Source: Enterobacter sp. Cy-643
GTDB lineage: Bacteria > Pseudomonadota > Gammaproteobacteria > Enterobacterales > Enterobacteriaceae
Reading direction: 5' to 3'
DNA: 64,000 bases
NCBI RefSeq assembly: GCF_011752815.1
Contig: NZ_VWWV01000002.1
Location: 948,092-1,012,091 of the forward strand
Shown here one piece after another: positions 28,422-36,505 of this stretch. The notes under the pieces were generated by a model, which worked only from the letters and a program-made list of their open reading frames with translations, was not told the DNA's origin and did not search any database. Both the position numbers and the translations under genes were made by a program. Position 1 is the stretch's first letter; the number at the start of each line of letters is the position of its first letter.

Positions 28422-29446
28422 CCCTCCCGAAGTTGCCACAGGCCTCGTCATTACCGCCAGGGCTGGAAAACTGGTTCGATCCCAGCGCCCCCTGGGATGC
28501 GGGATTTATCAGCATTATGCGGGCTATTGCCGCCCGCACGCCGTCCCTGCCGCCGCCGGGTAAGGCCGCGCTCCCCTCTCAGGAGCGCTTCAGGCTCGGC
28601 CAGATCTCCAGCATGGCCTTCTCCCCTCGAGAGATAGCGGCCATCCATCAGCAGGACGACAAAATCAAACTGCAGCTTTTTGGGCTGGGGATCTGGGGCG
28701 CTCAGGGGGCAATGCCGCTGCACCTCTCTGAGCTGGCTTATTCCCGCTACGAACAGCACGACCCGACGCTGATTGATTTCGTGGATATCTTCCACCACCG
28801 GGCGCTGAGCCAGTTTTATCGGGCCTGGTTCTTATCGCAGGACACCGCCTCGCTCGATCGTAAAGAAGACGAGCGTTTTTCATTTTACGTGGGCAGCCTG
28901 GTGGGGCTGGATCCCTCCGAGCTCGATCCCGCCCCGCTGCCGATTCACGCCCGCCTGGCGTCATCCGCGCACCTGATTCGAGAAGCACGCAACCCTGATG
29001 GCCTGCTAGGCGCCATGGAGTACTACTTCCAGGTTCCGGTGCAGATGGAAGAGTTTGAGCTGCAGTGGATTTTCCTTGAGGGAAAAGATCAAACCGCTTT
29101 GGGCGACGACCGCTACGCCGCGCTGCTGGGCGACGGGGCCATCCTCGGGAATACCGTCCTCGACCGGCAGCATAAATTCAAGCTGATGATGGGCCCGCTC
29201 ACGCTGGCTCAGTACATGCTGTTCAGCCCCTGGGGCAGCGATATGGCGGTGCTGCGCGAGCTGGTTCGAAGTTTTATCGGCTTTGAGTATGCCTGGGATG
29301 TGCAGCTGGTGCTTGCCGCCGATCAGGTGCCCCGGGCCACGTTAGACGGCAGCCATCAGCTGGGTTATGCGAGCTGGCTGGAAAGAGAGGCCAGCGAAAC
29401 CCCCGTTTTCGGGATGAGCTTTGAGCCCGAGATGTACCGCCGGTAG
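28418..29446 (+). CDS. tssG: T6SS baseplate protein TssG
   Basis: The 342-residue protein is TssG/ImpH/VasB: RLGQISSMAFSPREIAAI, GLGIWGAQGAMPLHLSELAY and FVDIFHHRALSQFYRAW are diagnostic. It pairs with two TssF in each baseplate wedge. Translation is coupled to tssF by a 4-bp overlap, and tssA follows after 46 bp. Confidence 0.96.
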   Translation: MTLPKLPQASSLPPGLENWFDPSAPWDAGFISIMRAIAARTPSLPPPGKAALPSQERFRLGQISSMAFSPREIAAIHQQDDKIKLQLFGLGIWGAQGAMPLHLSELAYSRYEQHDPTLIDFVDIFHHRALSQFYRAWFLSQDTASLDRKEDERFSFYVGSLVGLDPSELDPAPLPIHARLASSAHLIREARNPDGLLGAMEYYFQVPVQMEEFELQWIFLEGKDQTALGDDRYAALLGDGAILGNTVLDRQHKFKLMMGPLTLAQYMLFSPWGSDMAVLRELVRSFIGFEYAWDVQLVLAADQVPRATLDGSHQLGYASWLEREASETPVFGMSFEPEMYRR

Positions 29447-29492
29447 CCCTTCGCCTGGAAGAGAACGTAACCATGGATGAAAAGACACGCAC

Positions 29493-30575
29493 ATGAATCA
29501 ATACGAAAGCCTGACCTGCTCGGACTATTACCAGTCATTGATGCAGCCCTTTCCGGGCGACTCGCCCTGCGGAGAAGCGCTCGATTACGATCCTGCTTTT
29601 ATCATGCTGCAGTCGCGCCTGCAGCCAAAGCTTGGGGCCGAATACGGCGACTTTGTTGAAGCCGCTGAGCCGGTGAACTGGACGGAAACCGAACGCGACT
29701 GCCAGGCCCTGCTGCAAAAAAGCAAAGATGTTCGCCTGGTGGTTATTTTGATGCGCTGCCGCCTGCGTAAGCGCGGGCTGTCTGCGCTGGCCGAAGGCGC
29801 GGAGGCGCTGCATGCCCTGCTGCAAAGCTGGCCGGACGACCTTCATCCACAGCTGCTTGACGAAGGGGAGTTCGAGCCAATGCTGCGGGCAAACGCCTTC
29901 GCCGAGCTGGAGGATATTGGTGGTCTGCTGACGGATCTGCGCAACCAACCGCTGCCCAAAGCTTCCGGGCTGCAAATTACCGTTAAAGAATTTGAAAAAG
30001 CCCATCAGCTGCCGAGAGAAGAAGGTGCGCTGTCGGACGAGGCCGTCGCCGCCATCATTCGCGAATGGCACACCAGCGCACGAGAAGAGATTCGCCCGCT
30101 AATGCAGGCCCATTACTTTGTGCAGCAGATAAAACAGATCCTGGCGGAGACGCTGGGGCACGAGGCACCTGAGCTGCCGCTGTTGTCCGGCATTCTTGGC
30201 ATGTTTAGCCGCGAGTTTGGCAGCGAAATGCCCGCCAGAGATCTCCCTGTGGAAAACGCCCCCGAAAGCGTGCCGGAGCCTGTGCCCACGCAGCCCCCTG
30301 GTCAGGTAGCCGTCCCGGCTGATGAAGCCGCCTGGCAGCCTCCTGTCCCGGTGCCTCGTCCTGCGCGGCACGAACCGCAAAAAGGGGTTAATACGCGCGC
30401 GCAAGCGCTCCAGCGCCTGCAGGAAATCCGCAGTTGGTTTGCCGTGGCAGAGCCAAGTAGCCCGCTGGTGCCGGTGCTGAAATACGCGGAGGAAAGCATA
30501 GGCAAGAGCTTCGCCGAGCTGCAAAAAATGTATCCCCCAGAAGTTATCGCAATGCTGAACCAGGAAAAGGAATAA
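29493..30575 (+). CDS. tssA: T6SS assembly cap protein TssA (ImpA family)
   Basis: The 360-residue protein carries an N-terminal ImpA_N domain (residues about 15-130, with PFPGDSPCGEALDYDPAF and AEYGDFVEAAEPVNW), a Pro-rich linker (about 250-290) and a short C-terminal helical part ending QKMYPPEVIAMLNQEKE. TssA recruits and caps the growing tail. The N-terminal domain is the defining feature. The fimbrial adhesin gene starts only 3 bp after its stop codon. Confidence 0.93.
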   Translation: MNQYESLTCSDYYQSLMQPFPGDSPCGEALDYDPAFIMLQSRLQPKLGAEYGDFVEAAEPVNWTETERDCQALLQKSKDVRLVVILMRCRLRKRGLSALAEGAEALHALLQSWPDDLHPQLLDEGEFEPMLRANAFAELEDIGGLLTDLRNQPLPKASGLQITVKEFEKAHQLPREEGALSDEAVAAIIREWHTSAREEIRPLMQAHYFVQQIKQILAETLGHEAPELPLLSGILGMFSREFGSEMPARDLPVENAPESVPEPVPTQPPGQVAVPADEAAWQPPVPVPRPARHEPQKGVNTRAQALQRLQEIRSWFAVAEPSSPLVPVLKYAEESIGKSFAELQKMYPPEVIAMLNQEKE

Positions 30576-30578
30576 ACA

Positions 30579-31574
30579 ATGTTAAGGATACTCACCCTTC
30601 TGATTTCCGGGCTGCTGATGTCGCCTGGCGCATGGGCCGTTTGTACGCTGGCGCGCGGGACTCCCACGCCGCTCACCATTGACGCTAAGACAATCATTAT
30701 TTCCGCTGATGCGCCGGTGAGTACTTCTACGCCAATAGCCCAATATGACAGCCCGACGGTGGGCGGCGCTGGCGTAGGTTATGACGACTGTATTAAGGGA
30801 ACAGAGTACGGCAAACGCGCCGTCTCGCTGTCCGGGCAGGATACCTCCACAAAAATTTATGCGACCAACATTCCGGGCATTGGCATCAAAATGCTGGCGA
30901 GCAACGGCTCGGCGTTTGGTAATTTCCCGTCGACCAGTTATCTGACTTTCTCAAACGGCAGCTCGGTTGGTTCACTCGATATTCCACCGCAGTCTTTTTA
31001 CCGAATTGAGTTTTATAAACTCAGCAATAACCTGCGCCTGGCCAATGCCGCGACGGGGGATACCATCCTGCCCGCCGGACAAATTGGCTACAACTATATC
31101 CTGTCAGATAACCCCGCGTCGTTCACCCATAGCCTCTCTATCGGGGAAATGAAAATTATCAGTACCCCGGCCTGCACTGCGGATAACGCTAAAACTATCG
31201 ACTTTAACGACGTGACGCCCACGCTGCTAAAAGCCGGGGTTACCCGCAGCCTGGACTTCGCCATCGTCTGTAAGAGTGACTATGGATCCTACTCGGCCTC
31301 CGCGTCGATGATTACCGATACCCCTACGGCAGACGGCGGTTTTATTCGTATCAAAGACTCTGACGGCAATATGGATCGCTTAAAAATCCGCATCACCGAC
31401 GGCGACAACAAAACCATGAAGGTCGATGGATCCACCTCTGAATCCTCACGGGTTATCACCAGCCAGGGTCCGGCTGAATTTGCCTGGAAAGCGACGCTGC
31501 TCCAGGGCAACGGCACGGCGCCTGCCGGTGGCCTGTTCACGGCAAAAGCAGAAATTATTTTTAGTATTCAGTAA
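30579..31574 (+). CDS. FimH-like two-domain fimbrial tip adhesin inside the T6SS operon
   Basis: The 331-residue protein has a signal peptide (LLISGLLMSPGAWA), an N-terminal lectin-like domain of about 170 residues with Cys in AVCTLA and YDDCIKG, then a pilin domain starting about residue 190 (STPACTADNAKTIDFNDVTP) with a partner Cys in FAIVCKSD. The C-terminus AEIIFSIQ matches a donor-strand-accepting pilin edge. It should cap the fimbria built by the genes at 18696-23398. It lies 3 bp after tssA in the same operon, an odd place for an adhesin. Confidence 0.82.
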   Translation: MLRILTLLISGLLMSPGAWAVCTLARGTPTPLTIDAKTIIISADAPVSTSTPIAQYDSPTVGGAGVGYDDCIKGTEYGKRAVSLSGQDTSTKIYATNIPGIGIKMLASNGSAFGNFPSTSYLTFSNGSSVGSLDIPPQSFYRIEFYKLSNNLRLANAATGDTILPAGQIGYNYILSDNPASFTHSLSIGEMKIISTPACTADNAKTIDFNDVTPTLLKAGVTRSLDFAIVCKSDYGSYSASASMITDTPTADGGFIRIKDSDGNMDRLKIRITDGDNKTMKVDGSTSESSRVITSQGPAEFAWKATLLQGNGTAPAGGLFTAKAEIIFSIQ

Positions 31575-31592
31575 GCCAGGGAATAAGGAAAT

Positions 31593-32939
31593 ATGGGCAA
31601 CCCCGCGACAATTTTTATCAGCATTGCCAGCTATCGGGATCCGCAGCTGATCCCAACGCTTCAGGATATGCTGCGCCACGCCAGTCAGCCTGAAAGGCTG
31701 CACATTGCCGTATGCTGGCAGGACGATGAGGATCTCAGCCTCTTTACGCGACACGGCTTCGTCCCAATGGGCAGCCGGCATGTTGCCGGACACGAGGCGT
31801 TTATTTTCAGTTTCCAGCAGGCCCGAATCGAACTCATCAGCGTGCACTACTATGCCAGCCAGGGGGCCTGCTGGGCGCGGAGCCTCGCGGAATCGCTATT
31901 TGAGGCAGCAGACTATTTTCTGCAAATTGATTCCCACTGCCGGTTTATCCCCGGCTGGGATAACGAAATGATAACCACGCTGCGCCAGCTAGCGGCGAAA
32001 TCTCCCCGGCCAGTGCTCTCCTCCTACCCGCCTGCGTTCGTTCCCGGAGAAGACGAAGAAGCCAGTAAAAAACGTTATGTGAGCCGTTTAATCTTCCGGG
32101 AGTTCAACCCGCAGGGGCTCCCGATGTTCAGCTCCACGCCTTTTGAATCTCCCGAACCCGTCAGGGGCAGCTACCTGGCCGGAGGATTTATTTTTACCCG
32201 CGGGGACTTCGTAAAAGAGATCCCCAACGACCCACAGATTTTCTTCGCCGGTGAGGAAATAGCCATGGCCGTGCGTGCGTTTAGCCACGGCTACGATATC
32301 TACCATCCCCATAAGCCTCTGCTATGGCACTACTATCAGCGCAAAGAGCACAGCAAAGTCTGGGGCGACCACACGAATCAGGCCAAAGAACAGGGCTCCG
32401 TTGAGAAGGCCTGGTGGGAGCGCGATGCCGCGTCGAAAAAGCGAGTCAGAACCGTGCTGGGTCTGGAGAGCGAGCCCGAAGGCGGCCTGGCCCCCTATGG
32501 GCTGGGAAAGATCAGAACGCTGGCGCAGTTTGAATATCAGGCCGGTATTTGCCTGAAAAACGGCACAGTTTTACCGGAAGTCATGGCCGAGGATAAAGTG
32601 AATTTCTTCTCCGACCCGCCCGCCGACCATGCCGAATGGCTACGTCGGCACTTTGCCTGGCATAAGAAGACCCTCACGCTGAGCAAGACTGATTATGAAG
32701 CAGACAACGGCGACGTAAGCGCGCTGCATATCAGCGTCTATACCCAACAGAACGAGTTGTTCCACAGGCAAACGCTCACCCGCAGCGAACTGCATGAACT
32801 ACGCCAAAAAACGTCCTCGGAAGACATCTCGCTTCCGGTGGAATTTAAAACCACCAGCCTAAGCAAACCAGGCTCGATCAGGCTGTGCACCTGGTCAGAC
32901 AGCCTGGGCTGGGGCACCGTCACGGAGAAGACATGGTGA
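31593..32939 (+). CDS. GT60-like GlcNAc-transferase (Skp1 GnT family)
   Basis: The 448-residue protein starts with IFISIASYRDPQLIPTLQDM and has FLQIDSHCRFIPGWD, where the DSH replaces the usual DxD. Both are characteristic of the GlcNAc-transferase family that includes the cytosolic Skp1 hydroxyproline GlcNAc-transferase and trypanosome mucin Thr GlcNAc-transferases (CAZy GT60). No signal peptide is present, so it acts in the cytoplasm. A C-terminal beta-rich domain of about 100 residues follows the catalytic region. It lies 18 bp after the adhesin gene and overlaps the next gene by 7 bp. Acceptor inferred: a Thr-Pro-rich protein such as the VgrG tail. Confidence 0.85.
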   Translation: MGNPATIFISIASYRDPQLIPTLQDMLRHASQPERLHIAVCWQDDEDLSLFTRHGFVPMGSRHVAGHEAFIFSFQQARIELISVHYYASQGACWARSLAESLFEAADYFLQIDSHCRFIPGWDNEMITTLRQLAAKSPRPVLSSYPPAFVPGEDEEASKKRYVSRLIFREFNPQGLPMFSSTPFESPEPVRGSYLAGGFIFTRGDFVKEIPNDPQIFFAGEEIAMAVRAFSHGYDIYHPHKPLLWHYYQRKEHSKVWGDHTNQAKEQGSVEKAWWERDAASKKRVRTVLGLESEPEGGLAPYGLGKIRTLAQFEYQAGICLKNGTVLPEVMAEDKVNFFSDPPADHAEWLRRHFAWHKKTLTLSKTDYEADNGDVSALHISVYTQQNELFHRQTLTRSELHELRQKTSSEDISLPVEFKTTSLSKPGSIRLCTWSDSLGWGTVTEKTW

Positions 32940-34747
32940 AAAGTGAAGCCCTTTTTTGTCGATTAGTGAGCGTGGATACCCTGTTTTCCTTTGACGGCAT
33001 TATTCCCTCTGCGCCGGACTTTCAGCTCAGGCTGATCTCGCTGATTGAGCAGTTCAACAAGGCGCTGCGGGTGGAAAACCAGACGCCTGAAGAAAGCGAG
33101 GCGCTGTGCCGGGCGCTGTGTGATTATTTTGATAAGCGCTTAAGCAGTAATGCCCAAAACAACTCTCTGTCCTGGCAACGCTACTCGCTGGTGCAGTATT
33201 TCTATGGCTTTGTTGACAGCGAGGAAGCGCTCCCCCTTTCCGCCCGGCTGGATGCCCTGCTCAACGCCGACAGCGAGATCATTTTTCGCTACGCCTGGAA
33301 GCTGCTGACGCTGGTGATGCAAATTGAAGGCAGTACCGATGCCCTGGTTTCGCTGCGGGCGGCTAAACGCGCCCGCTATTTTTCACGCGCCCGGGCAGAG
33401 ACGCCTCCTTCGGAACACGCAACGGCATCCTGGGTGAGCCCGCGGGCCGGGGCGGCAGGATCCCCGCGCTTGATGATCTTCGTCATCGGGCCCTTTGCTG
33501 GAAAATGGTTCAGCCAGTCAAACCTGTCATCCGGCAGCGAGCATGGGATCCTGTGGGTGATTGAGGAGAACGCCAACGGGCTGGCCAAACGGATGGCGTA
33601 TTTAAAGAAAAATAACATCGCCCTTGCTACGATGGCTTACTTCCCGCTGCTTGCCGACGGCTTTGAAAGCAGTAGCATCATGATCGAGCAAATTACCGCC
33701 TGGCAATACGCCTTTTCATCCATCCGCCTTTCTGAGCCTTTACCCTGCATGCTGGGGCTCTACACCCGGCTCAGCCAGCAGCGCTCCGCCCACGATCCGG
33801 ATCGGGCTATCTGGACCGGCGGGCTTGCCGAGCCGCCTTACGGCCACCTCAAGCTTGAGCATCAGTGGGCGAGCCTGCTGGCCGAGCTGGAAGCTAATGA
33901 CGACGGGAAAGATCTCTACGCCATTCAGCGCCACGCGGTAGCCAGCACGCTGCTTTCCTGGCTGGCTGAAAGCCGTATCATGAACGTGTTACAGACCCTG
34001 TTTGACAGCACCCAGCTCGACTTTGCCGGCATCACTCTCGCCGATCACGGCCAGGGATTCACCCGGCATGGGGCCTGGTCCCTGTGGCTTTCAGAGCGAT
34101 ACGGTATTTTGCCCGGCCTGTCGGCTTCTATCGCCCTGCCTCCTCTGCCGGAGATTCCCCTGCCGCCGGTTGAAGAGCCGCCTCCTGCGCCGATTCCACT
34201 GCCGGTAGAGATCCCGCGCCGTCGACGCTGGCCTAAAGCGCTCGCCGCCCTGCTGCTGCTGTGCCTCGCGGGCGGCATTGGCTACGCCATACAGCAGGAT
34301 GCGGTGGAAATTCGCGGCCAGATTAGCCAGATAAAGCCGATCCAAAGGCTACTGGGAATAAATGACAAACCCGATGCATCGGCATTCCTGCAGCTCGTGA
34401 ACAACGCGCCTTTATTTGAGAACGGCAGCAGTAACCTGATGCCGGAAAGCCAGCACATTCTGACGCAGCTGGTGCCTGAGATGGCGCGCAATCCGCTGCA
34501 GATGTATCTGATCATCGGCCATTCTGACAACACCGGCTCTGCCACTGTCAACATGGCCCTGTCCACAGAGCGCGCTCGCGTTATCCGCGACTGGCTGGTG
34601 GAACACTCGGGCCTGGCCGCCAGCCAGTTTATCGTTGAAGGCGCGGGCAACTCTCGCCCGATAGCCAGTAACGCCACCCAGGAAGGACGCGCGCAAAACC
34701 GCCGCGTCGAAATCATTCCGTTATCTATGCAAGACTACAAGGATTGA
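32933..34747 (+). CDS. T6SS-linked membrane protein with OmpA domain (second wall anchor)
   Basis: From the ATG at 32933 the protein has 604 residues. A cytoplasmic part of about 400 residues has a helical N-terminal region that loosely recalls DotU (residues 25-130). A Pro-rich linker (about 400-425) is followed by a membrane helix at about 430-450 (ALAALLLLCLAGGIGYAI) and a periplasmic OmpA-like domain with GHSDNTG, LSTERARVIRDWL and NRRVEIIP. It is thus a second peptidoglycan-binding protein beside TssL. It could stabilise the membrane complex. The start overlaps the glycosyltransferase stop by 7 bp, and its own stop precedes the next gene by 11 bp. Confidence 0.85.
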   Translation: MVKSEALFCRLVSVDTLFSFDGIIPSAPDFQLRLISLIEQFNKALRVENQTPEESEALCRALCDYFDKRLSSNAQNNSLSWQRYSLVQYFYGFVDSEEALPLSARLDALLNADSEIIFRYAWKLLTLVMQIEGSTDALVSLRAAKRARYFSRARAETPPSEHATASWVSPRAGAAGSPRLMIFVIGPFAGKWFSQSNLSSGSEHGILWVIEENANGLAKRMAYLKKNNIALATMAYFPLLADGFESSSIMIEQITAWQYAFSSIRLSEPLPCMLGLYTRLSQQRSAHDPDRAIWTGGLAEPPYGHLKLEHQWASLLAELEANDDGKDLYAIQRHAVASTLLSWLAESRIMNVLQTLFDSTQLDFAGITLADHGQGFTRHGAWSLWLSERYGILPGLSASIALPPLPEIPLPPVEEPPPAPIPLPVEIPRRRRWPKALAALLLLCLAGGIGYAIQQDAVEIRGQISQIKPIQRLLGINDKPDASAFLQLVNNAPLFENGSSNLMPESQHILTQLVPEMARNPLQMYLIIGHSDNTGSATVNMALSTERARVIRDWLVEHSGLAASQFIVEGAGNSRPIASNATQEGRAQNRRVEIIPLSMQDYKD

Positions 34748-34758
34748 GAGAGTCGCTT

Positions 34759-35250
34759 ATGAGTAACAAACCTGTGACCTACCCCCTCAATGAGGGCAGT
34801 TTCGTGACGTTGAATCCGCAGGAGGATCAGTCGATCAATATCCTTCGCTACATGGATGAGGATCACAATCCCTATAACATCTTGATCAACCGCACCACTC
34901 TTGAAGAAGAGCAGACCGTTGATCAGTTCTGTGAAAAACAGTGGGATAAAATGAAACGCTTCGTCCCGGGATTCGAGGTCGAAGGGAAGAACCTCAGGCA
35001 TGAGATCGGGCCTGCCAAACTGCCGGTCCTGCAAACCGCGAATAAGTTTCTCGAGGACGGCACCTGGATCCGCCAGGTCTCGTCTATCATTACGCTGCCG
35101 AGGCACCCGGTGCTGAACCCGAATAAACGTAAGCTGCTGGTGTTTACCCTGGCTGTAAATAATGATTTCACCGAAGCACAGCGTAAACATTATGTCCGGA
35201 TTATTAACAGCTTTGTTCCTCTGGAAGCGCCCCTCGGCGAAAGCGAATAA
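34759..35250 (+). CDS. DUF1795/DcrB-type T6SS chaperone (EagR-like)
   Basis: The 163-residue protein lacks a signal peptide and matches the DUF1795 fold: YPLNEGSFVTLN, then NILRYMDEDHNPYNILINRT, then KFLEDGTWIRQVSSIITLP. Family members beside T6SS genes (EagR, EagT6) shield transmembrane segments of prePAAR effectors before loading. No such effector is encoded nearby, so its client must lie elsewhere. I used the ATG at 34759, which has GAGAG upstream, over a TTG at 34744. It is the last gene of the plus-strand arm. Confidence 0.88.
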   Translation: MSNKPVTYPLNEGSFVTLNPQEDQSINILRYMDEDHNPYNILINRTTLEEEQTVDQFCEKQWDKMKRFVPGFEVEGKNLRHEIGPAKLPVLQTANKFLEDGTWIRQVSSIITLPRHPVLNPNKRKLLVFTLAVNNDFTEAQRKHYVRIINSFVPLEAPLGESE

Positions 35251-35257
35251 CCCTCCC

Positions 35258-35305
35258 GCTGAAGCATCTCTTCTTTTCGGGGGCTGATGCTTCAGCCCCT
35301 TTATT
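35258..35305 (+). terminator. Rho-independent terminator of the plus-strand T6SS arm
   Basis: GGGGCTGA-TGCT-TCAGCCCC (35280-35299) is a perfect 8-bp stem followed by TTTATT. A competing 11-bp pairing joins GCTGAAGCATC (35258-35268) with GATGCTTCAGC (35286-35296). It sits just after the DUF1795 gene and before the convergent GT25 gene, and may work on both strands. Confidence 0.85.
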
Positions 35306-35316
35306 CTTCGCTAAGA

Positions 35317-35988
35317 TTAAAATGAGCCGTAGCGTTTAATGTCTTCAATTGGCCGTTTAAAATACTCTCGCCTGTCCATGACCGTATTTTCTATATCACT
35401 GAGCCCGGGGCGCTGATGCCCGATGCAGGGATATACGCCGTACCAGTTTCCCTGAGCCATCAGTTTTAACCAGTTGGTATCCAGTCCGGCTTTATTGCGC
35501 GCTTCGCCCTGCTCCATTCGATAAATGGCCCGAGAATAATTGTGCATCAGCGTTCGATAATAAGGCCTGTTCACCAGATAACTGTTTGCCAGAAAAGCGA
35601 ACTCGACTTTATAAAAAGCGGAACTCACCTTTTTAATGATGTAATAGCTGGCTGAAAGAAACCCCACATCCCAGTCAGTGCGCGCTAACTCACCCAGAAA
35701 AATATTAGCTCTTTCAATAGATTGGGGATCCTCATCGAACACCATATCATCTTCAAGAATCAGGACGTTGTTCCAGCCATTTATTTGCGCCATGATCAGG
35801 ACATTCAGGTGGGACTTTGCACAGCCCAGCGCGCCCTCTTCTTCCTCAATGGCCTGAAAATGGATAATTTTTTCTTCCGGGGCCTGAACCTTCCTTAACT
35901 CCGCGATAATTTCGGCCTTTCTATCCTGACGTTTCGCCAGATTGATATAGACAATTTTATCAATAAAATCCCAGTTAATTACGCACAT
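35317..35988 (-). CDS. GT25-family glycosyltransferase
   Basis: The 223-residue protein shows the GT25 pattern (LOS galactosyltransferase/collagen galactosyltransferase type): IVYINLAKRQDRKAEI near the N-terminus, GCAKSHLNVL, and NVLILEDDMVF with the metal-binding EDD. The C-terminal part GHQRPGLSDIENT fits. It has no signal peptide and should act in the cytoplasm on lipid-linked sugars or a glycoprotein. It is convergent with the T6SS plus arm, only 12 bp beyond the terminator. The ATG at 35988 is preferred over a TTG 15 bp upstream. Confidence 0.85.
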   Translation of the reverse strand: MCVINWDFIDKIVYINLAKRQDRKAEIIAELRKVQAPEEKIIHFQAIEEEEGALGCAKSHLNVLIMAQINGWNNVLILEDDMVFDEDPQSIERANIFLGELARTDWDVGFLSASYYIIKKVSSAFYKVEFAFLANSYLVNRPYYRTLMHNYSRAIYRMEQGEARNKAGLDTNWLKLMAQGNWYGVYPCIGHQRPGLSDIENTVMDRREYFKRPIEDIKRYGSF

Positions 35989-36003
35989 ATTCAGCCATTC
36001 CAA

Positions 36004-36505
36004 ATAATTGCCAGCTTGTATTTTATCGCAAACTCGATGGCCTTACGGGCAACAGGTCTATTTTAGGATTATGGCTTTATTTTTCTTTCAAGACACTGTC
36101 ATTGAATCTTTCTCGCCGATAGCCCTGCCGGGGGAAGCTTTTATATTCAGATAAAATTCTGCGGTCACTCAGGAGCGCGAGATTATTTTCATCAAGAGCG
36201 TACTGAGCCATCCGCTACTTTTAACGAAAGGCTGAGGAAATTCCCGAGCGTGGCGGAATGTCGATAGCAAAATACCTGACGGTAAGTCCATAACCCTACG
36301 CGGCCTGGCCATACAACTTCCCCCGTCATCAAAGCGTAGCGGGAATTATTACAATACGTACTTCGTTGTACATACCGTTACACAGCAACGCTCATCATCG
36401 GTGAAAGGCTGGTATATAGTGCAGCGATGCACAGGGATGATTTGTTGTGTTGATAAAAAATAACAAATTTTAAACAAATGGTAGTCATGTAACCTCATAT
36501 TAATA
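36004..36505. promoter_or_regulatory. Intergenic region with the promoter of the dlt operon
   Basis: About 500 bp between the divergent GT25 and dltD genes contain no supported gene. The last 60 bp before dltD are AT-rich, suitable for a promoter. No ribosome-binding site is evident before the dltD ATG. No hairpin of note was found. Confidence 0.4.

Noticed and set aside
36460..36476. Possible PhoP box (ATAACA-N5-TAAACA) before dltD
   Set aside because: One half matches only 4 of 6 positions and the site is very close to the start codon in AT-rich DNA, so chance is a good explanation.
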